In this document: piece after piece, positions 1 to 5,347 of the stretch
Position numbering within the stretch: the first letter of the stretch is position 1
Layout of the letters: each line of letters opens with the position of its first letter
From: Thiohalobacter sp.
GTDB lineage: Bacteria > Pseudomonadota > Gammaproteobacteria > DSM-19610
Assembly (NCBI GenBank): GCA_027010005.1
Contig: JALVCM010000038.1
Location: 1-5,458 of the forward strand
Direction of reading: 5' to 3'
DNA length: 5,458 bases
Made by a program: the position numbers and the translations under genes
The notes under the pieces: model-generated
What the model saw: only the letters and a program-made list of their open reading frames with translations
What the model was told of the DNA's origin: nothing
Database searches by the model: none

Positions 1-402
1 GAGATCCTGGCCTGGGCAGCTGCACTGACGGAAGCCGGCGGCGCGATTCTGCTGCTGATCGGTTTTGCCGTACGCTGGATCTCTATCCCGCTGATGGTCA
101 CCATGGTGGTGGCTATCTTCACCGTCCACCTGCCCAATGGCTGGCTGGCCATTGCGGAAGGCAGCGGGCCGTTTGCCACCGAACGCACCATGGCCGCCAT
201 CGAACGGCTGGACCGCGCAAAGGAAATTCTCCAGCAGTACGGTAACTATGACTGGCTGACCGAGTATGGCAGTTTCGTGGTGCTGAATAACGGGATCGAA
301 TTTGCCGTGACCTACCTGATCATGCTGCTGGTGCTGTTTTTCATTGGTGGAGGCCGTTATTTCAGCATGGACTACTGGGTTCGCAAGGCCTTTATGCGCT
401 GA
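1..402 (+). CDS. DoxX-family membrane protein, HvfX-like (C-terminal part, cut by window edge)
   Basis: Only the last 133 residues are present; the frame is open from base 1 and ends in TGA at 400-402. Two hydrophobic stretches (about residues 5-23 and 27-43) are followed by a hydrophilic block of about 50 residues, then a last hydrophobic helix (about 100-117) and a short basic tail ending RKAFMR. The pattern TEAGGAILLLIGFAVRWI, then TVHLPNGWLAIA, YGNYDWLT, VVLNNGIEFAVTYLIMLL and GGGRYFSMDYW matches my memory of the HvfX branch of DoxX proteins, which carries such an insert between its last two helices. HvfX-type genes usually sit with a DUF692 enzyme, a DUF2063 protein and a small Cys-rich precursor in copper-responsive RiPP operons. 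Those partners would lie left of the window, so the pathway is an inference. The family is fairly sure, the HvfX subgroup less so. Confidence 0.8.
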   Translation, partial: EILAWAAALTEAGGAILLLIGFAVRWISIPLMVTMVVAIFTVHLPNGWLAIAEGSGPFATERTMAAIERLDRAKEILQQYGNYDWLTEYGSFVVLNNGIEFAVTYLIMLLVLFFIGGGRYFSMDYWVRKAFMR

Positions 403-449
403 TGCGCTATCATGTCGGCTGACATGAACAGCGACAGGGGATAATTGTC

Positions 450-1466
450 ATGCAAATAGGAATGATCGGCCTCGGGCGCATGGGCGCCAACATGGTCCGG
501 CGCCTGCTCAGAGATGGACACGAGTGTGTGGTGCACAACCGGAGCCACGGCCCCGTGGAGCAGATGGTCAGCGAAGGTGCCATCGGTTCCGACAATCTCG
601 ATGACTTCCTGTCAAAGCTCGACAGCCCGCGGGTTGTCTGGTTGATGGTCCCGGCCGCTGTGGTCGATACGCAAATCGATGCGCTGGCGACACGGCTGGA
701 TGCCGGTGACATCGTCATCGATGGTGGCAACTCCTGGTACAAGGACGACATTGTGCGTGCCCGCCGCCTGGCTGAAAAAGGGATTCATTATCTTGATGTC
801 GGCACCAGTGGCGGTGTGTGGGGCCTGGCGCGTGGCTACTGCCTGATGATCGGCGGTGATGACGGTGCAGTAAAACACCTTGACCCGTTATTCGCCTCAC
901 TGGCGCCGGGAGCCGGCGATATCGAACGCACGGCAGGACGTGAAGGTGAACGGTCGACCTCGGAGCTGGGTTACCTGCACTGCGGTCAGGCCGGTGCCGG
1001 ACATTTTGTGAAAATGGTCCACAACGGTATCGAGTACGGCCTGATGGCTGCCTATGCGGAGGGTTTCAATATCCTCAAGCACGCCGGAATCGGCAAACAG
1101 GACCAGCAGGCAGATGCTGAAACCTCGCCCCTGCGTAACCCGGAGGAGTACCAGTATGACATCGACCTGCCCGAAGTCGCCGAGTTATGGCGACGCGGCA
1201 GTGTGGTCTCCTCCTGGCTGCTGGACCTGACCGCTACCGCCCTGTGTGATGATGCCGAGCTGGGTGATTTCAGCGGCCGGGTATCCGATTCCGGTGAAGG
1301 ACGCTGGACCAGTATCGCAGCGATTGAAACCGGTACACCTGCACCACTACTGACCACGGCACTGTACAACCGCTTCAGCTCACGTGGTGAAGCCGATTTT
1401 GCCGACAAGATTCTTTCCGCCATGCGTTTCCAGTTTGGCGGCCACCACGAGAAAGGCAAAGGCTGA
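450..1466 (+). CDS. gnd: 6-phosphogluconate dehydrogenase (decarboxylating), short form
   Basis: Cytoplasmic enzyme expected to oxidise and decarboxylate 6-phosphogluconate to ribulose 5-phosphate in the pentose phosphate route. At 338 residues it belongs to the short-form group (about 300-340 residues, YqeC/GndA-like), not the 470-residue E. coli type. Visible motifs are the Rossmann loop GLGRMG (7-12), DGGNS (91-95), the substrate loop VGTSGG (117-122), and the catalytic helix GHFVKMVHNGIEY (184-196), with K188 the expected general base and E195 the expected acid. A C-terminal DSGEGRWT (280-287) is also family-typical. The end of beta strand 2 reads HNRS (29-32), where NAD-preferring members usually have Asp, so the cofactor could be NADP. 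The ATG is supported by AGGGG at 436-440, 9 nt upstream. It lies 47 bp after the DoxX gene on the same strand and may be co-transcribed with it. No zwf or other pentose-phosphate gene is in view. Confidence 0.93.
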   Translation: MQIGMIGLGRMGANMVRRLLRDGHECVVHNRSHGPVEQMVSEGAIGSDNLDDFLSKLDSPRVVWLMVPAAVVDTQIDALATRLDAGDIVIDGGNSWYKDDIVRARRLAEKGIHYLDVGTSGGVWGLARGYCLMIGGDDGAVKHLDPLFASLAPGAGDIERTAGREGERSTSELGYLHCGQAGAGHFVKMVHNGIEYGLMAAYAEGFNILKHAGIGKQDQQADAETSPLRNPEEYQYDIDLPEVAELWRRGSVVSSWLLDLTATALCDDAELGDFSGRVSDSGEGRWTSIAAIETGTPAPLLTTALYNRFSSRGEADFADKILSAMRFQFGGHHEKGKG

Positions 1467-1477
1467 AATACAAGGCA

Positions 1478-1490
1478 GCGGCAATGCCGC
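1478..1490 (+). other. Small GC hairpin after the gnd stop codon
   Basis: GCGG at 1478-1481 can pair with CCGC at 1487-1490 around a 5-nt loop, 11 bp after the end of gnd. It is short and has no T-run after it, so it is at best a weak 3' end or processing structure and may be chance. Confidence 0.25.
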
Positions 1491-1503
1491 CCACCCTGAG
1501 CCA

Positions 1504-1524
1504 ATTTCGCCCGCAAAGCGAAAT
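1504..1524. promoter_or_regulatory. Perfect 7-bp dyad, possible operator upstream of the sensory pair
   Basis: ATTTCGC (1504-1510) and GCGAAAT (1518-1524) are exact reverse complements with a 7-nt spacer. The dyad ends 5 bp before a -10-like hexamer at 1530-1535 and covers the expected -35 position, which is where a regulator of the following gene could bind. It could also fold in RNA as part of the gnd 3' end, but no U-tract follows. The sequence does not say which; no other copy is present in the window. Confidence 0.35.
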
Positions 1525-1529
1525 CCCGC

Positions 1530-1535
1530 TATACT
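1530..1535 (+). promoter_or_regulatory. -10-like hexamer TATACT, possible leaderless promoter
   Basis: TATACT differs from TATAAT at one base and ends 6 nt before the ATG at 1542, so transcription would begin at or very near the A of the start codon. No Shine-Dalgarno sequence lies between it and the ATG, which fits a leaderless message. The -35 is poor: TTTCGC at 1505-1510 would need a 19-bp spacer. Inferred from sequence only. Confidence 0.4.
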
Positions 1536-1541
1536 TGCGCC

Positions 1542-2462
1542 ATGATAATCCGAACCTGTAAAAGGGCTATACACAAGCCAGCGACCCACATCAGCAGACT
1601 ATTTCGCCCCCTCATTCTCGTTACCCTGTCCTTACTGCTCCTTCCCTGCCAGGCCCATAGCGAGACAAACCCGACCGAACCCATCCGCTTCGGGGTACTG
1701 TCTATCGCGCCACCGGCACGCATCCTGGCAAAATGGCAACCCTTTGCAGATTACCTCAGCGTGAAACTGGGACATCCTGTCGAGATTGTTGTTCCACGCG
1801 GGTTCGGTCGTATGAAGGAAGCCGTCACAAAAGGACAGGTCGATTTCTTCTATATCAATTCTCACGTGTTCTACCGGCTCAAACAGGTGGGCCAGGCCAT
1901 TGGTGTTGCACAGATGCAGAACCTCGACGGGAAAACCACCAGCCGCAGTGAGATATTCGTGCGCAGCGACAGTGGCATATCCGATATCAGCGACCTGAAA
2001 GGCAAACAGATCGCCTTTATCAGCCCGATGGGCGCAGGGGGCTACCTGGCGCCGCGTGCCTACCTGCGTTCGCACGGTGTCAAAAGCGGCGATGAGGTCG
2101 ATGAAACCTTCACCAGGAACCTGTCGACATCGATCCACAAGGTGCTATTGAAAGAAACCGGTGCAGCCAGCATGTGCGGTGTCAATTTCCGCCTGATGGG
2201 AGAAAAGGTCGATACCGGGGAACTGAAAATTATTGCGGCCAGTGATGAATACCCGGAGAACCTGATTGCTGCACGCGCGGATCTTGACCCGAAACAGGTG
2301 GGACGTTTCCGCCAGATCATCGTAACCATGCAGGATGACCCTGAAGGGTTCGGGGTACTGACCGGCATGACGGCGATGAAGATCAGGCGTTTCCTTCCCT
2401 ATGATCCGGCCATGGAAGACATAACGCGGAAGCTGCTGGAGCAGGCTGGCCTGAAGTCCTGA
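1542..2462 (+). CDS. PhnD-type periplasmic phosphate/phosphonate-like solute-binding protein, probable sensor partner
   Basis: Exported 306-residue protein of the PhnD/Phosphonate_bd fold. The signal peptide has an unusually long basic n-region (about 1-22), a hydrophobic core (23-34), and a likely cleavage after AHS at 40. C36 is not in a proper lipobox, so a soluble periplasmic protein is more likely than a lipoprotein. Family signs are IRFGVLSIAPP near the mature N-terminus (48-58), the KWQPFADYLSVKLG helix (64-77), GQVDFFYINSHVF (98-110), the SDLKGKQIAFISPMGAGGYLAP stretch (150-171), and MCGVNF (211-216). No in-frame ATG, GTG or TTG codon lies between 1542 and the end of the signal peptide, so this start is required despite the missing ribosome-binding site. 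The next gene, a histidine kinase, begins 2 bp after its stop and no permease or ATPase is present. A role in signalling is therefore inferred, as for AioX/AioS and other binding-protein/kinase pairs. The ligand is unknown: phosphate, phosphite, phosphonate, an arsenic oxyanion or something else. Confidence 0.87.
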   Translation: MIIRTCKRAIHKPATHISRLFRPLILVTLSLLLLPCQAHSETNPTEPIRFGVLSIAPPARILAKWQPFADYLSVKLGHPVEIVVPRGFGRMKEAVTKGQVDFFYINSHVFYRLKQVGQAIGVAQMQNLDGKTTSRSEIFVRSDSGISDISDLKGKQIAFISPMGAGGYLAPRAYLRSHGVKSGDEVDETFTRNLSTSIHKVLLKETGAASMCGVNFRLMGEKVDTGELKIIAASDEYPENLIAARADLDPKQVGRFRQIIVTMQDDPEGFGVLTGMTAMKIRRFLPYDPAMEDITRKLLEQAGLKS

Positions 2463-2464
2463 TC

Positions 2465-3937
2465 ATGCGCTGGGGGTTGTTTCCACGACTGGCCATCAGC
2501 CTTGGCGCACTACTTGCTGCCGCCATGCTGACACTCGGCTACGTACTGCTGTCAGATGCCACACAACGCCTGCAGGACGAGCGCCTGATGGTCGCCCGCA
2601 CCCTGGCCCGTACCCTGGCGGAAGGCAGTGTCGATGCCCTGGCGGCAGATGACTACGAACTGATGGAACGCTGGGTATCATCGGTTCTGCCGGACAAGAA
2701 TTTTGCCTACGCGTTTCTCTCCCGGCCGGATGGCATGATCCTGACACATACCGAACTCGGCAGCATCGGGCACCGTATCGATAGTGATAAACTCACGGCA
2801 ACCGGGCCCGACAGCTTCCGGACAGTTTTCAGGCATCAGGCCGTACAGGAAATTGTCTACCCTGTCCGCATCGGGAACAAACACCTGGCCGACGCCCATA
2901 TTGCCTATTACCTGAATCACGACAGCCTGCTGGACAGTGAGACAACGACCAGGATACTCGGCCTTCTGGCCCTGTTCCTGCTGCTGTTGCTGGGTGCCAC
3001 CCTGTTTATTATCCGCCGTTACACCCAGCCCCTGAGTGAACTCGCCAACTCCATCACCACCGTGTCACTGGACGCGGCGCATACCGAGAAGCTGGACGGA
3101 AAGCTGCTGCAGCGAACCGATGAGATCGGCGCGCTGGCACGCGAGTACCGTGACATGCTGGACCGCCTGGCAGCAGCGTACACGGAACTGCAGAACGAGG
3201 AACAGCGCCTGCGCGAGCGTGTTGATGAACGGACCAGCGAGTTACGCCGGACCAACAGGGAACTGGAATCCTTCAGCTATTCCGTCTCGCACGACCTTCG
3301 CGCACCACTGCGCGCCATGGCGGGCTACAGCCAGGTGTTGCTGGACGAATATGCCGCATCGATCGATAGCGAAGGCCGGCGTGCACTGGAACGTATCCGC
3401 GACAACACCTTCCACATGGACCAGCTGATTTCAGACCTGCTGGCACTCTCCCGTGTCAGCCGCCATGCCATGCAACACACCGCTGTCGATCTCTCTGCGA
3501 TGGCAGCGGAAATCGTGACTGAACTGCGCCAGCAGCAACCGGAACGTCCTGTTGAGGTACAGATCGGCCCGACATCAGAGGTCAGGGGCGACCCCGGCCT
3601 GCTGCGTATTGCCCTGAAGAACCTGATTGGCAATGCCTGGAAATATACCGGTAAAACATCCTCACCCCGCATCGAGTTCGGCGAGGTGGAGGAACAACCC
3701 GGAACCTTTTATGTCAGGGACAACGGGGCAGGTTTTGACATGCGCTTCGTCGACAAGGTGTTCGGGGTATTCCAGCGGTTACACCGCTCGGATGAATTCG
3801 AAGGCACCGGCATCGGCCTCGCCACGGTGGAACGTGTAATACACCGGCACAAGGGAACCATTCACGCCGAATCCGAACCGGGCAACACGGTTTTCACCTT
3901 TACACTGCCGACCACCGGCCAGGGAACCTCTGATTAA
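2465..3937 (+). CDS. Membrane sensor histidine kinase (periplasmic sensor, HAMP, HisKA, HATPase)
   Basis: A 490-residue inner-membrane kinase with complete signature boxes. TM1 is about 9-29, a periplasmic region spans about 31-162 (its PDGMILTHTELGSIGHRI stretch recalls Cache/PDC-like sensors), and TM2 is about 163-183. A HAMP linker (about 184-236) and a charged helical, probably coiled-coil segment (about 236-270) follow. The HisKA H box is SHDLRAPL with phosphoacceptor H276. The ATPase domain has its N box at 384-395 (N386, N390), G1 DNGAGFD (419-425), an F-box region VFGVFQRLHR (432-441) and G2 GTGIGLA (447-453). The catalytic half resembles phytochrome-type (Cph1-like) kinases. There is no receiver domain. 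The ATG follows the binding-protein stop by 2 bp with only a weak GAAG at 2453-2456, so translational coupling is likely. The expected role is to phosphorylate an unseen response regulator when the adjacent binding protein is loaded; the partnership is inferred from gene order. Confidence 0.92.
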   Translation: MRWGLFPRLAISLGALLAAAMLTLGYVLLSDATQRLQDERLMVARTLARTLAEGSVDALAADDYELMERWVSSVLPDKNFAYAFLSRPDGMILTHTELGSIGHRIDSDKLTATGPDSFRTVFRHQAVQEIVYPVRIGNKHLADAHIAYYLNHDSLLDSETTTRILGLLALFLLLLLGATLFIIRRYTQPLSELANSITTVSLDAAHTEKLDGKLLQRTDEIGALAREYRDMLDRLAAAYTELQNEEQRLRERVDERTSELRRTNRELESFSYSVSHDLRAPLRAMAGYSQVLLDEYAASIDSEGRRALERIRDNTFHMDQLISDLLALSRVSRHAMQHTAVDLSAMAAEIVTELRQQQPERPVEVQIGPTSEVRGDPGLLRIALKNLIGNAWKYTGKTSSPRIEFGEVEEQPGTFYVRDNGAGFDMRFVDKVFGVFQRLHRSDEFEGTGIGLATVERVIHRHKGTIHAESEPGNTVFTFTLPTTGQGTSD

Positions 3938-3945
3938 TTCAGGAT

Positions 3946-3959
3946 TCACTTCGTTCCTC
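3946..3959. repeat. Fragment of the second repeat family (left piece)
   Basis: TCACTTCGTTCCTC is identical to 5421-5434 in the right arm of the intact palindrome at 5348-5446. In that palindrome the next bases are GCAATGACG; here they are unrelated. It therefore looks like a broken copy whose other end may be at 4092-4103. Confidence 0.55.
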
Positions 3960-3973
3960 TTGATGAACTTACT

Positions 3974-4049
3974 CCGTCATTCCGGCGCAGGCCGGAATCC
4001 AGGTTGCTTAACCAGACCTTATGGATTCCGGCCTGCGCCGGAATGACGG
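3974..4049. repeat. Perfect 28-bp inverted repeat with 20-nt loop (dispersed palindromic element)
   Basis: Arm 3974-4001 starts CCGTCATTCCGG and ends GGAATCCA; arm 4022-4049 is its exact reverse complement. Each arm holds its own dyad: ATTCCGGC (3979-3986) and GCCGGAAT (3991-3998) around GCAG, so the RNA or DNA could form one long hairpin or two short ones. The 20-nt spacer has a small GGTT/AACC stem (4002-4005 and 4010-4013). The sequence is of the CGTCATTCCGGC-type repeats dispersed in many proteobacterial genomes. No transposase is nearby and no target duplication is evident. Confidence 0.9.
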
Positions 4050-4058
4050 GTTGTTCTT

Positions 4059-4087
4059 CCCCGATTTGTCACCGCGCAGCGGGGTGA
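4059..4087. repeat. GC-rich imperfect dyad within the repeat block
   Basis: CCCCG (4059-4063) can pair with CGGGG (4080-4084); as an alternative, TCACC (4069-4073) can pair with GGTGA (4083-4087), extended by CGC/GCG across a two-base bulge. It runs into the CTCGCAATGACG fragment and may be part of the same degraded repeat. It could add to a two-way transcription stop but has no T-run. Confidence 0.4.
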
Positions 4088-4091
4088 GGTG

Positions 4092-4103
4092 CTCGCAATG
4101 ACG
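4092..4103. repeat. Fragment of the second repeat family (right piece)
   Basis: CTCGCAATGACG is identical to 5432-5443 in the intact palindrome downstream. Joined to the piece at 3946-3959 over a shared CTC, it would rebuild the continuous sequence found at 5421-5443. This suggests that one repeat copy was split by other sequence, including the 28-bp palindrome. Confidence 0.55.
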
Positions 4104-4120
4104 AATTAATCAGAGCTGCC

Positions 4121-5308
4121 CTAAAAATATCTCGATAGCCTCAGGGTTATGTGGCTGTCCTGTTTAAACGCGGACAACACGGGACTTTTGCGGGTATTCA
4201 GGAACCAGCGACTTTCCAGTTCCAGTTTCCATCGGTCTCCCAGGCGGCGCTCGGCTTCTACTGACAACTGGTAGGCGCGGTCATTGCGATCGACCACTAC
4301 CCCGGCCAGTAGTTCGCTGCTCTGGGTGTCATTCAGTACCAGTCGCGCCCCGGCAAAGATATCGTCGTCCAGCACCGTGGGGGGTGCCACGGTAAAGTCA
4401 TCGTCGCGACCATCACGCGAGACTTCCAGCAACAGGCCAAGGTCTGCCTGGCTGTCCACGATCTGGTACAGCGTGTACTCAAAGCCACCGACCGCCGCAA
4501 AAAAGTCTTCACCATTTTGTGAACGCCGCAGACCTTCGAATTTCCATAGCCAGCTTTCGTAAGTGTACTGGATGTCCACACTGGCCTGGTCGATGATGTC
4601 GTAGATGGCAAAAAAACGGGTGAAAGTCGCATCAGGCACAAAGCGTGGCTCGCGCCCGGTGCCGTGAAACACTGACAGACCAAAATCCCAGTCACCGATA
4701 TAGTGTGAGTAACGCGCTGCTACATCGACATGCCGCTGTTCTTCACTATTGCTGTAAAGCGCTTCCCCGTCGATCACCAGCGGGAAGCGCAGGCGGCCTT
4801 TCTTGCCGGGAAAGGTACGCTCCCTGAAGCCCGGCAGGACATACAGCTCCAGGTCACCCCAGTCACGCTGAAACGCCAGCCGCAGCATCGGCTGGCCCAG
4901 CTTGTCTTCACCATCGATATTGCCGACCTGGTCGGTCTGGTTGATGATATCGACCAGGTGATTTGACTCCGTCACCCCCCAGAACACCCGGTTCACACCG
5001 GCCAGCAGTTCCCAGTTGTCGGCGATGTGCATCCACCAGGCTTCACGCAGGTCTGCACGTGAACGGCGCGGGTCCTGGCTGTCCAGGCGGGCAAAGGGAA
5101 TAAAGCTGTACTGGTTGCGCCGGTCGGCGGTTTCGAAACGGAACTCCGGCTGGGCAATAAAGGCGGCCTGGATACCGTCGAACTGATCAGGAAAGGCGGC
5201 ATTGGAAACAAAGCCGGTTACCTCGCCGGCCAGGTAGCCGGATACCTGCAACTCACCGGCCTGCACCTGCATCGACAGGAACAACAATAACAGTACCCTT
5301 TTGAACAT
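4121..5308 (-). CDS. Exported probable outer-membrane beta-barrel protein, family not recognised
   Basis: A 395-residue protein whose function I do not recognise. The N-terminus MFKRVLLLLFLSMQVQA followed by GE is a clear type I signal peptide with cleavage near residue 17. The mature chain is rich in short alternating polar/hydrophobic strands with Trp, Tyr and Phe at strand ends (for example FRFETADRRNQYSFIPFARL, residues 56-75). It ends in LRLSRYF, a typical C-terminal aromatic signal for Bam-dependent barrel insertion. A central stretch WELLAGVNRVFWGVTESN (99-116), then LVDIINQTDQVGNIDGEDK (118-136) looks conserved rather than loop-like. The length suits a medium-sized porin or transport barrel. 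The ATG at 5308 is chosen because AAGGAG lies 5 nt upstream and the signal peptide then begins Met-Phe-Lys-Arg; an upstream GTG at 5326 would add six residues covering that site. The gene converges on the kinase and has no visible operon partner. A porin or a structural barrel are both possible. Confidence 0.8.
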   Translation of the reverse strand: MFKRVLLLLFLSMQVQAGELQVSGYLAGEVTGFVSNAAFPDQFDGIQAAFIAQPEFRFETADRRNQYSFIPFARLDSQDPRRSRADLREAWWMHIADNWELLAGVNRVFWGVTESNHLVDIINQTDQVGNIDGEDKLGQPMLRLAFQRDWGDLELYVLPGFRERTFPGKKGRLRFPLVIDGEALYSNSEEQRHVDVAARYSHYIGDWDFGLSVFHGTGREPRFVPDATFTRFFAIYDIIDQASVDIQYTYESWLWKFEGLRRSQNGEDFFAAVGGFEYTLYQIVDSQADLGLLLEVSRDGRDDDFTVAPPTVLDDDIFAGARLVLNDTQSSELLAGVVVDRNDRAYQLSVEAERRLGDRWKLELESRWFLNTRKSPVLSAFKQDSHITLRLSRYF

Positions 5309-5313
5309 TTCCT

Positions 5314-5319
5314 CTCCTT
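5314..5319 (-). promoter_or_regulatory. Shine-Dalgarno AAGGAG fixing the barrel-gene start
   Basis: On the minus strand AAGGAG is followed by AGGAA and then ATG at 5308-5306. The 5-nt spacing is good, and this argues against the GTG 18 bases upstream, whose reading frame would translate through the site. Confidence 0.8.
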
Positions 5320-5347
5320 TCCCCACTGACAGGATGAAACCCGGTCA

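Larger units (their letters stand above)
3928..4115. repeat. Convergent intergenic repeat block bracketed by a 13-bp inverted repeat
   Basis: CTCTGATTAATTC (3928-3940) is the exact reverse complement of 4103-4115. The left arm contains the last codons and the TAA stop (3935-3937) of the kinase; the right arm ends 5 bp from the stop of the convergent barrel gene. Between the arms lie repeat fragments and a nested 28-bp inverted repeat. The block may act as a two-way transcription end by forming strong hairpins, but no arm is followed by a clear T-run, so a classical intrinsic terminator is not shown. There is no coding potential here. Confidence 0.6.

Noticed and set aside
411..426. CATGTC/GACATG dyad and TATCAT -10-like hexamer between the DoxX gene and gnd
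   Set aside because: The dyad is a 6-bp stem with a 4-nt loop and no T-run, and no suitable -35 is found at the right spacing; too weak to call a promoter or terminator.
1052..1516. Open frame of 154 codons on the minus strand across the gnd 3' end
   Set aside because: Opposite a well-conserved enzyme; the composition (Ser/Arg/Pro-rich) is typical of an antisense reading of a GC-rich gene.
1629..1661. Lipoprotein signal at C36 of the binding protein
   Set aside because: The preceding residues are Leu-Leu-Pro, not a canonical lipobox (Leu-Ala/Ser-Gly/Ala-Cys); AHS then Glu gives a better type I site.
1632..2138. Open frame of 168 codons on the minus strand inside the binding-protein gene
   Set aside because: It lies wholly opposite a gene with strong family motifs, has no recognisable domain and no credible ribosome-binding context.
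3036..3428. Open frame of 130 codons in another frame within the kinase
   Set aside because: Overlaps the HAMP and HisKA coding region; the product is rich in Trp, Arg, Ser and Cys with no domain signs.
3974..4049. Short CRISPR-like array
   Set aside because: There are only two arms, in opposite orientation, with a 20-nt loop; no direct repeats at regular spacing and no cas genes.
3938..4120. Classical Rho-independent terminator between the convergent genes
   Set aside because: Strong hairpins exist, but none is followed by a convincing T-run on either strand, so it is described as a repeat block with a possible termination role.
5309..5326. GTG start at 5326 for the barrel protein
   Set aside because: It would translate through the strong AAGGAG site and put six extra residues with two Glu before the signal peptide; ATG at 5308 fits better.
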